Source: Pseudonocardia alaniniphila (GTDB taxonomy: Bacteria; Actinomycetota; Actinomycetes; Mycobacteriales; Pseudonocardiaceae). Taken from it: 39,008 bases of DNA. A program made the translations under genes and the position numbers. Shown one piece after another: positions 1 to 7,296 of the stretch. Each line of letters starts with the position of its first letter. Positions within the stretch are counted from its first letter, which is position 1. The notes beneath the pieces were generated by a model. The model did no database searches. It was not told the origin of the DNA and saw only the letters and a program-made list of their open reading frames with translations. The stretch is taken from the NCBI RefSeq assembly GCF_022524485.1, contig NZ_JAKXMK010000054.1:1-39008 (forward strand), written 5' to 3'.

Positions 1-161
1 CCATCGACGGCCCACGTCTCGGGCCAGGCCAGCTCGTCGAACGTGATCGCCGCCGCATGAACCGCGACCAGCACCTCCCCGGTCCCCGGGATCGGCCGCG
101 GCGCCGACTCGTATACCAGGACGTCGGGACCACCCGGGGTGTGCGCCCGCAGCGCCATCAT
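1..161 (-). CDS. MDR-family NADPH:quinone/alcohol oxidoreductase, N-terminal part
   Basis: Only the first 53 codons lie in the window and the gene runs off the left edge. The peptide begins MMALRAHTPGGPDVLVYES and continues with PIPGTGEVLVAVHAAAITFDE. That is the typical first beta-strands of a medium-chain dehydrogenase/reductase of the zinc-free quinone-oxidoreductase type (GroES-like fold). Two consecutive ATGs (161 and 158) are possible starts; a GAGAAG stretch just upstream can serve as ribosome binding site. The gene is divergent from the MFS exporter, and a palindrome lies between them. Substrate cannot be deduced from this fragment. Confidence 0.7.
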   Translation of the reverse strand, partial: MMALRAHTPGGPDVLVYESAPRPIPGTGEVLVAVHAAAITFDELAWPETWAVD

Positions 162-229
162 GCTTCTCACGGCGGTTCAGCCCTCCTCGTGTCACTGAGT
201 GCCCGCGCGATAGCCGGCACAGGCTGAAC

Positions 230-250
230 GTTACACTCAAGTACTGTAAC
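230..250. promoter_or_regulatory. Candidate operator palindrome GTTACA-n9-TGTAAC
   Basis: A 21-bp inverted repeat with perfect 6-bp arms sits between the divergent oxidoreductase and MFS genes, about 70 bp from the oxidoreductase start and about 210 bp from the exporter start. It is A/T-rich against a GC-rich background. Size and symmetry suit a TetR, HxlR or MarR-type dimer. No regulator gene is visible beside it in the window. The rest of the 162-458 interval holds nothing I can recognise. Confidence 0.45.
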
Positions 251-458
251 TATCGGTCGGTGTAGGCGTGTCTCCTCGTGGCAGATCAGGGCGACCCGAC
301 GCCGAGCGGCGAGCACGACGTCGATCAAAGCCGGGCCGGGCGATGACGCCACAGGCCAGGCCGCCGGCAGCACATCGGGTGGCATGGCGCCGTTGACGAC
401 GCACGTCGAACCCCGAACGACGACCGTCCCACCAGGGACCCTGGCTCGGAAGGCCCCG

Positions 459-1622
459 ATGTCCGTACGCACCCATCTGCTCGCCGCCGGTTCCTTCACC
501 GTCGGCACGAGCGACTTCGTGGTGTCGGGCGTACTGCTCGACGTCAGTGGGAGGCTCGGCGTCTCGCTGACCGCCGCGGGCCAGCTCGCCACGGCGTTCG
601 CGATCGCCTACGCCATCGGTGCCCCGTTGCTCAGCACCCTCACCAGTCGGTGGGACCGCCGCACGCTGCTGCTCGCCGCGCTCGTCGTGGCCGTCGTCGG
701 CAACGGGCTGTCCGCAGTGGCCACCACGTACCCACTGCTGATCGTCGGCCGGATCATCGCCGCGCTCGGCGCGGCCGCCTATCAGCCGGCCGCCACGCTC
801 GTGGCCACCGCCATGCTCCCGCCCGCCCAGCGCGCCCGGGCCGTCGGCATCGTCGTCGGTGGGCTGACGCTGTCACTCGCCCTCGGCGTGCCCGCGGGCG
901 ACCTGCTCGGCAGCAGAATCGGTTACGGCGGTGTCTTCGGTGCGGTGGCCGTGGTCACCGCACTGGTCGCAGCCGCCGTGCCGCTCTGTTTACCCCGTAT
1001 CCCGGCGCCCCCGGCGGTGACGCTGCGCCGGCGCTTCGCCGTCGCCGCTGACTGGCGCGTGCTCACAGCGCTCGCGATGACCCTGGTCAACGTGCTCGCC
1101 GCCATGGTCGTCTTCATCTATGTGGCGCCCCTGGTGAACGCCACGGGTGGCATCCACGGCGCCACCGTCGCTCTCCTGCTGGTCGTCTACGGCATCGGGG
1201 CGATGGCCGGGAACACGGGTGGCGGCCGCGCTGCCGACCGGTTCGGCGCCGTTCCCACGCTCTTCGCCCTGCTCGCCGGGTCGGTCGTCACGGTCGCGGT
1301 GCTCGCGCCTGCCGGGAGCACCGTCGTGGGTGCCGCCGTGGTTCTCGCCCTGTGGGCTGCCTTCAACTGGGCGTTCAACCCCCCGGCGCAGTCCCTCCTG
1401 CTGGAGCTGGCTCCCGCCGGCGGCCTGGTGCTCTCGCTCAACTCATCGGCGATCTTCGTCGGCACCGCCCTGGGCGGAATGGTCGGCGGAATCGTGATCG
1501 ACGCTGGTGGACTGCTCGCGTTGCCCCTGGTCAGTGCAGGCTTCAGCCTCGTCGTGATCGCTCTTTTGCTGACGCTTCAGCTCGGCCGCAGGCCCGTGGC
1601 GGCGGAGAACGTCGTTGCGTGA
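459..1622 (+). CDS. MFS drug exporter (Cml/AraJ-like)
   Basis: A 387-aa, very hydrophobic protein with about 12 predicted membrane segments, probably a proton-coupled efflux pump in the cytoplasmic membrane. The first helix carries GTSDFVVSGVLLDVSG, resembling the TxEFxVAGLL signature of chloramphenicol/multidrug exporters of the CmlR and AraJ group. A motif-A-like loop, SRWDRRTLLL, follows helix 2, and GGRAADRFG marks the start of the second half. I chose ATG 459 because GGAAGG lies 5 nt upstream and the peptide then begins directly with the first helix; an upstream in-frame ATG at 384 would add 25 residues that look non-membrane. Substrate is unknown. Confidence 0.8.
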   Translation: MSVRTHLLAAGSFTVGTSDFVVSGVLLDVSGRLGVSLTAAGQLATAFAIAYAIGAPLLSTLTSRWDRRTLLLAALVVAVVGNGLSAVATTYPLLIVGRIIAALGAAAYQPAATLVATAMLPPAQRARAVGIVVGGLTLSLALGVPAGDLLGSRIGYGGVFGAVAVVTALVAAAVPLCLPRIPAPPAVTLRRRFAVAADWRVLTALAMTLVNVLAAMVVFIYVAPLVNATGGIHGATVALLLVVYGIGAMAGNTGGGRAADRFGAVPTLFALLAGSVVTVAVLAPAGSTVVGAAVVLALWAAFNWAFNPPAQSLLLELAPAGGLVLSLNSSAIFVGTALGGMVGGIVIDAGGLLALPLVSAGFSLVVIALLLTLQLGRRPVAAENVVA

Positions 1623-1667
1623 CGCTGCTTGCAACGCAAGGCGCGACGGTTCCTGGGACCCGGCGCG

Positions 1668-1686
1668 TGATGCGAACCTGATGCGA
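1668..1686 (+). repeat. Direct repeat TGATGCGA, 11-bp period
   Basis: TGATGCGA occurs at 1668-1675 and again at 1679-1686, one helical turn apart. Its reverse complement TCGCATCA is at 1729-1736. The repeats lie just before the CapA-like gene. Tandem sites with an 11-bp period are typical of OmpR/PhoB-type response regulators, so this may be an operator; that is inference. Confidence 0.35.
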
Positions 1687-1725
1687 TCACCGGAACTGTT
1701 CCCTCGAGCCGAGCCTGGAGTTCGT

Positions 1726-2823
1726 TTGTCGCATCAGGCCCGCCGCCGGACCGCCGCCGCCCTCGTCGGGGTGGTTCTGGCCCTGAGTGGTTGTTCCGGT
1801 GGAAACGCCGGCGCGACCTCGATGAACACGGCGCCGCCCGCGCGAGCGACGGCCACTTCCCCGCCACGGGCCTCCGCAGGCAGGGAGCCGGCCGGCGCTC
1901 CGGTGACCATCGCCTTCGGCGGGGACGTCCACTTCGAGGGCGTCATCGCCAACCGCCTGGCCGCGGACCCGGCCACCACGTTCGGGCCGATCGCCGGCGT
2001 GTTGCGCCGTGCCGACCTGGCCGTTGTCAATCTGGAGACCGCCGTCACCGAGCAGGGCATCCCGGCGGCCAAGGAGTTCACCTTCCGGGCGCCCCCCTCG
2101 GCATTCGTCGCACTGCGCTCGGCCGGAGTCGACGTGGCCACCATGGCCAACAACCACGGCGCGGACTACGGCGTGGTGGGGATCCGCGACTCGCTGGCGG
2201 CGGCCAGGCAGGCCGGTGTCCCGGTGGTCGGGATCGGGAACGACGCCGACGAGGCGTTCCGGCCATACGTGGCCACCGTGGACGGCCGGCGCATCGCCGT
2301 CATCGGTGCCACCCAGGTGCTCGACTCCAGCCTTGCCGCCGCCTGGAGCGCCGGTGATGGCAAGCCGGGCCTGGCGTCCGCCTACGACGAGTCGCGGCTG
2401 CTCGCGGCTGTGCGGGCGGCCCGGGCTGAGGGCGACACGGTGGTGGTCGACCTGCACTGGGGCCGTGAGCTGGAGCGCTGTCCGATCGACCCGCAGCGCG
2501 CGCTGGCGCTCAAGCTGGTCACGGCAGGAGCGGACGTGGTGGTCGGGTCCCACGCCCACGTCCTGCTCGGCGGCGGCTACCTGCGCGGCGCCTACGTCGA
2601 CTACGGGCTGGGGAACTTCGTCTTCTACGCGCGCGGAGGGGCCACCGCCCAGAGCGGCGTGCTTCTGCTGACCCTCCGTGGACGGGCGGTCACCAGGGCC
2701 ACGTGGGTCCCGGCCGTGATCTCGGGCGGCATCCCGCACCCGCTCCGGAACGCGGCCGCCGAGCAGGCGGTCGCCACCTGGCGACACCTCCGCAGCTGCG
2801 CCGGCCTGGCGGCGACGCCGTAG
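1726..2823 (+). CDS. CapA-family lipoprotein, metallophosphatase-like
   Basis: About 365 aa. A short basic n-region (SHQARRR), a hydrophobic stretch and the lipobox ALSGC (Cys23) indicate an exported lipoprotein. The mature part matches the CapA/poly-gamma-glutamate synthesis family (PGA_cap, calcineurin-like phosphoesterase fold). Motifs in order are FGGDVHFEG, NLETAVT, MANNHGADYG, DLHWGRE and GSHAHVLLG, giving the Asp, Asn and His residues expected for a two-metal site. Actinobacterial homologues are usually single genes without capBC, as here, so polyglutamate synthesis should not be assumed. TTG 1726 has GGAG 5 nt upstream and gives a normal signal peptide; ATG 1681 is the alternative start, without a clear ribosome site. 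Confidence 0.75.
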   Translation: MSHQARRRTAAALVGVVLALSGCSGGNAGATSMNTAPPARATATSPPRASAGREPAGAPVTIAFGGDVHFEGVIANRLAADPATTFGPIAGVLRRADLAVVNLETAVTEQGIPAAKEFTFRAPPSAFVALRSAGVDVATMANNHGADYGVVGIRDSLAAARQAGVPVVGIGNDADEAFRPYVATVDGRRIAVIGATQVLDSSLAAAWSAGDGKPGLASAYDESRLLAAVRAARAEGDTVVVDLHWGRELERCPIDPQRALALKLVTAGADVVVGSHAHVLLGGGYLRGAYVDYGLGNFVFYARGGATAQSGVLLLTLRGRAVTRATWVPAVISGGIPHPLRNAAAEQAVATWRHLRSCAGLAATP

Positions 2824-2879
2824 GTCACCTGCAGGCGCATTCCGGCACGCCGCTGGTGCACATCTCGTGCGCGCGAACA

Positions 2880-2944
2880 CGGAAAACGGCGGTTGACGCC
2901 GCGAGACATCGGAAGACATCTCCGCGGGTCAACCGCCGTTTCCG
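2880..2944. terminator. Long hairpin between convergent capA-like gene and glnA
   Basis: AAACGGCGGTTGAC (2884-2897) pairs perfectly with 2928-2941. Allowing one bulged A, the stem extends to 2880/2944 (17 bp). A smaller 5-bp stem (CCGCG/CGCGG) closes the upper loop. It lies 56 nt after the plus-strand gene and about 33 nt after the glnA stop, so it can end transcription from both sides. There is no U-run, which is common in GC-rich actinobacteria. Confidence 0.65.
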
Positions 2945-2976
2945 GGGCTGCCTAGCAGGTCAGCGCAACGTCAGGA

Positions 2977-4407
2977 TCAGACGTCGTAGTAGAGCGCGAA
3001 CTCGTACGGGTGCGGGCGCAGCCGCAGCGGGTCGATCTCGTTGTCCCGCTTGTAGGAGATCCAGGTCTCGATGAGGTCGGGCGTGAAGACGCCACCCTCG
3101 AGCAGGTACTCGTGGTCCTCCTCGAGCCGGTCGATGACCGCGGCCAGGCTGCCCGGAACCTGGGCGATGTCCTTGGCCTCCTCGGGCGGCAGCTCGTAGA
3201 GGTCCTTGTCGATCGGCGCGGCCGGCTCGATCTTGTTCTTGATCCCGTCCATGCCGGCCATCATCATCGCCGAGAACGCCAGGTACGGGTTGCCCGACGA
3301 GTCGGGGCAGCGGAACTCCAGGCGCTTGGCCTTGGGGTTGTTGCCCGTCAGCGGGATCCGGATACACGCGGAGCGGTTACGCGCCGAGTACACCAGGTTC
3401 ACCGGCGCCTCGAAGCCGGGCACCAGACGGTGGTAGGAGTTCACCGTGGGGTTGGTGAACGCCAGCAGGCTCGGGGCGTGGTGCAGCAGGCCGCCGATGT
3501 AGTAGCGGGCGGTGTCGGACAGCCCGCCGTAGCCGGACTCGTCGTGGAACAGCGGCTGGCCGTCCTTCCACAGCGACTGGTGGGCGTGCATGCCCGAGCC
3601 GTTGTCACCGAAGAGCGGCTTCGGCATGAAGGTGGCCGTCTTGCCGGCGTGCCAGGCGGTGTTCTTGACCAGGTACTTGAACAGCATCACGTCGTCGGCG
3701 GCGTGAAGCAGCGTGTTGAAGCGGTAGTTGATCTCGGCCTGGCCTGCGGTGCCCACCTCGTGGTGGCCGCGCTCGACCTCGAAACCGCTGGCCACCATGT
3801 TGGCGACGATGTCGTCGCGCAGGTCGGCGTAGTGGTCGACCGGCGGCACCGGGAAGTAGCCACCCTTGTAGGCGACCTTGTAGCCCTGGTTGCCCCCGGC
3901 CTCCTCGCGACCGGTGTTCCACCAGCCCTCGACCGAGTCGATGTGGTGGTACTGCTGGTGCGGGTCGGACCCGAAGCGCACCGAGTCGAAGATGTAGAAC
4001 TCCGCCTCCGCGCCGAAGTACGCGGTGTCGGCCACACCGGAGGCCCGCAGGTACTCCTCGGCCTTGCGCGCGACGTTGCGAGGGTCGCGGCTGTAGGGCT
4101 CGCCCGTGATGGGGTCGTGCACGAAGAAGTTGATGTTGAGTGTCTTGTGCTTGCGGAACGGGTCGAGCCGCGCTGTGGCCGCATCCGGAAACAGCGCCAT
4201 GTCGGACTCGTTGATGGCCTGGAAACCGCGGACGGACGAACCGTCGAACGCGATGCCCTCGTCCATCAGATCCTGGGTGAACGTCGAGGCAGGGACAGTG
4301 AGGTGCTGCATGACACCTGGGAGGTCGCAGAACCTGATGTCGACGTACTCGACGTTCTCGTCCGAGATGTAGCTCAGAACCTCTTCGGAGTTGCTGAACA
4401 CCCTCAC
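2977..4407 (-). CDS. glnA: Glutamine synthetase type I
   Basis: 476 aa, near-full-length match in recognisable stretches to mycobacterial GlnA1. The enzyme condenses glutamate and ammonia with ATP in the cytoplasm as a dodecamer. Visible motifs include VEYVDIRFCDLPG, AFDGSSVRGF, the ATP/metal motif KPLFGDNGSGMH and the C-terminal RPHPYEFALYYDV. DLYELPPEE contains Tyr404, the expected adenylylation site, so this is a GSI-beta enzyme under covalent control. Start is GTG 4407, preceded by AAAGGAG. A four-half-site GlnR-like box lies about 70-105 nt upstream. The RDD gene diverges from it, as in mycobacteria. Confidence 0.97.
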   Translation of the reverse strand: MRVFSNSEEVLSYISDENVEYVDIRFCDLPGVMQHLTVPASTFTQDLMDEGIAFDGSSVRGFQAINESDMALFPDAATARLDPFRKHKTLNINFFVHDPITGEPYSRDPRNVARKAEEYLRASGVADTAYFGAEAEFYIFDSVRFGSDPHQQYHHIDSVEGWWNTGREEAGGNQGYKVAYKGGYFPVPPVDHYADLRDDIVANMVASGFEVERGHHEVGTAGQAEINYRFNTLLHAADDVMLFKYLVKNTAWHAGKTATFMPKPLFGDNGSGMHAHQSLWKDGQPLFHDESGYGGLSDTARYYIGGLLHHAPSLLAFTNPTVNSYHRLVPGFEAPVNLVYSARNRSACIRIPLTGNNPKAKRLEFRCPDSSGNPYLAFSAMMMAGMDGIKNKIEPAAPIDKDLYELPPEEAKDIAQVPGSLAAVIDRLEEDHEYLLEGGVFTPDLIETWISYKRDNEIDPLRLRPHPYEFALYYDV

Positions 4408-4475
4408 TGACTCCTTTCAACGGCACGCTCAGGGGGTCGGTTGACCGCTCTTGTCAGCGACGCTATGGGCGTGGT

Positions 4476-4513
4476 GTTGCCCGGCTGTCACTCGGCCGTT
4501 TCGCGGAGGTTAA
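4476..4513 (-). promoter_or_regulatory. GlnR-type operator of glnA
   Basis: On the minus strand the order is TTAAC-n6-GAAAC-n6-GTGAC-n6-GCAAC. The four half-sites are exactly 6 nt apart, as in the GlnR consensus of actinomycetes (gTnAC-n6-GaAAC, repeated). The box begins 68 nt upstream of the glnA start. GlnR is the OmpR-type global nitrogen regulator known to control glnA in this phylum. I infer nitrogen-dependent control of glnA; the divergent RDD gene starts only 49 bp away and might also respond. Confidence 0.75.
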
Positions 4514-4549
4514 CGGACCGGGCGGCCCGCTCATCAGGACCTGTCGCCC

Positions 4550-4555
4550 TACGCT
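4550..4555 (+). promoter_or_regulatory. -10 box TACGCT, leaderless start of RDD gene
   Basis: TACGCT is followed by 7 nt and then ATG 4563, so transcription would begin at or next to the start codon. No Shine-Dalgarno sequence is present. The same TAnnnT plus 6-8 nt plus start pattern recurs through the window. Confidence 0.5.
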
Positions 4556-4562
4556 AGACGCC

Positions 4563-5036
4563 ATGGCGCGCTGGATCGAGTCCTGGATGCCCGGATCGGG
4601 CATCGGTTCCACCGGGAGCGGTGGCGAGGGCCATCCGGGGCAGCGCTTCGGCCTGCCTGCCGAGGGTGTGAGTTCCGTCGCCGGTTTCGGGCGTCGCTTG
4701 GCCGCGCTCGTGGTCGACTGGCTGCTCGGCTACCTGATCGCGGTACTGGTGCTGGGGTCGGAGGAGATCGGCGGCCCGAACCTTCCGTGGGCGGTGCTCG
4801 GCATCTGGTTCCTGCTCACGGCCATACCGGTGGCAGTGTTCGGGGCGAGCGCGGGCATGACCCTCCTCGGCATCCGCGTGGCGTCGATCGACTCCGCCGC
4901 CGTGATCGGAATACCGCGGGCCCTGCTGCGCACGGCACTGATCGCCCTGATCGTGCCGCCGCTCGTGCGCGACTCCGACGGCCGGGGCTGGCACGACCGT
5001 GCGGCGCGCAGCATCGTCGTCCGCACGCGCGCTTGA
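4563..5036 (+). CDS. RDD-family membrane protein
   Basis: 157 aa. After a Gly/Ser-rich N-terminus, the RDD domain starts at about residue 40 with AGFGRRLAALVVDWLLGYL, carrying the Arg and Asp that name the family. Three hydrophobic segments follow, and a late conserved stretch ends GRGWHDRAARSIVV. Function of the family is not settled; some members have been linked to ion or solute transport. A small RDD gene next to glnA is a conserved arrangement in mycobacteria (Rv2219A). Start ATG 4563 is supported by the -10 box 7 nt upstream. Confidence 0.85.
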   Translation: MARWIESWMPGSGIGSTGSGGEGHPGQRFGLPAEGVSSVAGFGRRLAALVVDWLLGYLIAVLVLGSEEIGGPNLPWAVLGIWFLLTAIPVAVFGASAGMTLLGIRVASIDSAAVIGIPRALLRTALIALIVPPLVRDSDGRGWHDRAARSIVVRTRA

Positions 5037-5070
5037 CCCTCCCCGTACGGGAGAGCGGAACGTCGACGGC

Positions 5071-5658
5071 ATGGAAGCCGACACGATCACCCCGGACCCG
5101 ACGAATCCCGACCCCACGACCACGAACCCGGCTCTCGCGGACCTTCCGGCACGGGACACCCTCGCCGTCGACGGCCGGGGAGCTCCGGAGCATCCGTCCT
5201 TCGGTGCCGCCGTCCGCGCGTTGTTCGCCGTGCGATCCGCCCTCGGCGACGGCGAGGACGTGCCGCTGGAAGGCACCTACAGCCAGGGCGGCAGCGTGGA
5301 GTCGGACGACGCCCCGCCGTTCGACCTCACGAATCCCGACGGCTGGCACTGGCGGCTCGTCGTACCCGCACCGCCGGGTGCCACCGACGGCGCCGTCGCC
5401 GCTGCGGCCGCGCGCTTCGGCGCACCCGTGCAGCGTCGCCGGCAGCCGGAACGCCGCGTGGCCCGGCTTCTGCATCTCGGGCCCTACGCCGGCGAGGGGC
5501 CCTCACTCGCCGCGCTGTACGCGTTCATCGCCGAACGCGGGCTGGTGCCGGCGGCCCCACACACCGAGATCTACCTCACCGATCCCTCGTCGACGCCGCC
5601 GGCCGAGCTGCGGACCGTCCTGCAGGTACCGGTGGTGCCACCCGGCATGCAGAGCTGA
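5071..5658 (+). CDS. GyrI-like small-molecule-binding domain protein
   Basis: About 195 aa. The N-terminal 40 residues are Pro/Thr-rich and look disordered. The rest resembles stand-alone GyrI-like (SOUL/GyrI fold) proteins, with LHLGPYAGEGPSLAALY and the late motif TEIYLTDPSSTPPAEL. The same two motifs occur in the MerR regulator immediately downstream (HVGPYEELPLAY and TETYLTDPST), so the two genes carry related ligand-binding domains. Start ATG 5071 is chosen over an upstream GTG that would overlap the RDD gene; no strong ribosome site is seen. The ligand is unknown. Confidence 0.7.
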   Translation: MEADTITPDPTNPDPTTTNPALADLPARDTLAVDGRGAPEHPSFGAAVRALFAVRSALGDGEDVPLEGTYSQGGSVESDDAPPFDLTNPDGWHWRLVVPAPPGATDGAVAAAAARFGAPVQRRRQPERRVARLLHLGPYAGEGPSLAALYAFIAERGLVPAAPHTEIYLTDPSSTPPAELRTVLQVPVVPPGMQS

Positions 5659-5682
5659 TGGCGTGCTGACAGGGCCGGCCCG

Positions 5683-6462
5683 ATGAGCCTGATGCCGATC
5701 GGGATGTTCGCCCGCCTTGCCCGTCTCACGGTCAAGGCGGTGCGGCACTACGACGCCGAAGGGCTGCTGGTCCCGGCCTCGGTGGACCCCCATTCGGGAT
5801 ACCGCTACTACCGAGCCGACCAAGTGCGGACGGCCACCACGATCGCACTTCTCCGCGGCCTCGACGTGCCGCTTCCGGTGGTACGCGAGGTGCTGGCGGC
5901 CCCCGACGAGAGGACCGTGGCCGCCGTGCTCGCCGCCCAGCGGGAGCGCCTGGCCGCTGAGCTGGCCCGGCGCGAGCAGGTGCTGCGGTCTCTCGACGCG
6001 TTGCTGATGGCGCCGGAGCGGGTGCGCTACGACGTCGCGATCGCCGAGCGGGCTTCGCTGGCACTGGTCGGGCTGAGCGGCCCGGTGCGGGCGGACGCGA
6101 TCGACGTGGACACGGCGGCGCTGTGCACCGCCGTGCTCCGGACCGGAGCGGGGCAGGGCCGCGAGCCGCTGGTCGGGGTCTTCCCGCTGGACCTGACGGA
6201 CGAGTTCACTGCGTCGGTCGGAGTGGCGGCAGCGGCCGGAGCGTCCGACGTGCTCGTGACGCTTCCCGGCGGCCCGTGGGCGGCCACACTGCACGTCGGG
6301 CCGTACGAGGAGCTGCCGCTGGCCTACACCGCGGTGCTGGAGCATGTGCGCGCGCTCGGGCACCAGCCCAAAGGGCCGGTGACGGAGACCTACCTGACGG
6401 ACCCGAGCACCGCGACGCCCGACGAGTACGTCACGCGGGTGGCGATTCCACTCGAGGACTAG
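5683..6462 (+). CDS. MerR-family regulator with GyrI-like effector domain
   Basis: 259 aa. Residues about 5-75 form a MerR winged helix: PIGMFARLARLTVKAVRHYD, then EGLLVPASVDPHSGYRYY. A coiled-coil dimerisation helix follows (residues about 85-110), then a GyrI-like effector domain from about 120 to the end. This is the BmrR/TipA-like layout, in which a small molecule switches a distorted promoter. It lies 24 bp after the GyrI-like gene and is probably co-transcribed with it. ATG 5683 is followed by another in-frame ATG three codons later; either could be used. No long-spacer MerR operator was recognised nearby. Confidence 0.82.
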   Translation: MSLMPIGMFARLARLTVKAVRHYDAEGLLVPASVDPHSGYRYYRADQVRTATTIALLRGLDVPLPVVREVLAAPDERTVAAVLAAQRERLAAELARREQVLRSLDALLMAPERVRYDVAIAERASLALVGLSGPVRADAIDVDTAALCTAVLRTGAGQGREPLVGVFPLDLTDEFTASVGVAAAAGASDVLVTLPGGPWAATLHVGPYEELPLAYTAVLEHVRALGHQPKGPVTETYLTDPSTATPDEYVTRVAIPLED

Positions 6463-6486
6463 GTGCTCAGGTGCTCAGGTGCTCAG
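6461..6486. repeat. Tandem octamer AGGTGCTC x3.25
   Basis: Three exact copies of AGGTGCTC followed by AG. The first copy contains the last two bases of the MerR stop codon (TAG 6460-6462). The last copy holds the stop codon of the convergent DUF4191 gene (TGA on the minus strand, 6483-6485). A change in copy number would alter the short spacing between two gene ends, probably by replication slippage. Confidence 0.85.
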
Positions 6487-7211
6487 CGGCGGCGCACCGT
6501 GCGCTGCACGCTGCGCATCTTCGCCCCGGCCGGCATCGGGCCCTTCGGCATCGCCGCTGCACGCGAACCCAGCGCGGCGAGCCGCGCCTCAAGCGACTCC
6601 ATCTCCTTCGCGCTGATGTTGCGCGGCAGCTTCATGATGTGGCGCTGCAGCTGCTTCAGCGGCACCATGCCCTCTTCGTTGCCGACGACCACGTCGTAGA
6701 TCGGGGTGCTGCCCGCGACCCGCGCGGTGCGCTTCTTCTCCTGCGCGAGCAGGCTCTTGACGCGGTGCGGGGCGCCCTCTGCCACGAGGATGACGCCCGG
6801 GCGGCCGATCACCCGGTGCACGGCGTCGAGGTGGGTGGTGCCCGCGACACCGGCGGTGACCCGCCACTGGCCGCGCATGTTGTCCAGCGCCCAGCCTGCG
6901 GCGCCCGGTTGCCCGTCGGCCTTGGTGTACACCGACCGCTGCACCCGCCTGCCGAAGATGCTGATGGCGGCGAGGATGCCGATCGCGAGCCCGATCGGCA
7001 GCAGGAGCCAGTGGAGATCGAAGATCAGCCCGATGCCGAAGACGACGGCCACCGACACGACGATGGCGCCCACCATCAAGGGGATGAGCGCCTTGTCCTC
7101 CCGGCGCTGCATCTTGAACGCCTCGAAGATCTGCTTGCGGCGCGCCTTCGACGCCGCACGCTTGGCGCGCGCGGCTTCCTTCTTCGCTGCCTTGTCGGGC
7201 TTACCGGCCAT
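6483..7211 (-). CDS. DUF4191 membrane protein
   Basis: 242 aa, orthologue-like to mycobacterial Rv2219. The first 35 residues are Lys/Arg/Ala-rich (MAGKPDKAAKKEAARAKRAA). Two membrane helices follow at about residues 43-64 and 67-87. A soluble C-terminal half contains VYTKADGQPGAAGWALDNM, GRPGVILVAEGAPHRV and a basic tail ending TVRRR. Function is unknown, but the gene is a constant neighbour of lipA in actinobacteria. On the minus strand TATCCT lies 7 nt before ATG 7211, indicating a leaderless transcript rather than read-through from lipA alone. Confidence 0.88.
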   Translation of the reverse strand: MAGKPDKAAKKEAARAKRAASKARRKQIFEAFKMQRREDKALIPLMVGAIVVSVAVVFGIGLIFDLHWLLLPIGLAIGILAAISIFGRRVQRSVYTKADGQPGAAGWALDNMRGQWRVTAGVAGTTHLDAVHRVIGRPGVILVAEGAPHRVKSLLAQEKKRTARVAGSTPIYDVVVGNEEGMVPLKQLQRHIMKLPRNISAKEMESLEARLAALGSRAAAMPKGPMPAGAKMRSVQRTVRRR

Positions 7212-7218
7212 ACGGCTC

Positions 7219-7224
7219 AGGATA
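7219..7224 (-). promoter_or_regulatory. -10 box TATCCT, leaderless start of DUF4191 gene
   Basis: TATCCT on the minus strand is followed by 7 nt and ATG 7211. It gives the DUF4191 gene its own promoter in the 85-bp gap downstream of lipA. Confidence 0.5.
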
Positions 7225-7296
7225 CGGGTCGTCCAGCGATGATCGCGGGCAGATCCGCCCCGCAGGCGGGGGGACTTTCCAGGACGACCGCGGAGG

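Noticed and set aside
3010..4410. 466-aa open frame antisense to glnA
   Set aside because: A mirror of the glnA codon pattern, with a Val/Arg/His-rich composition typical of GC-rich antisense frames.
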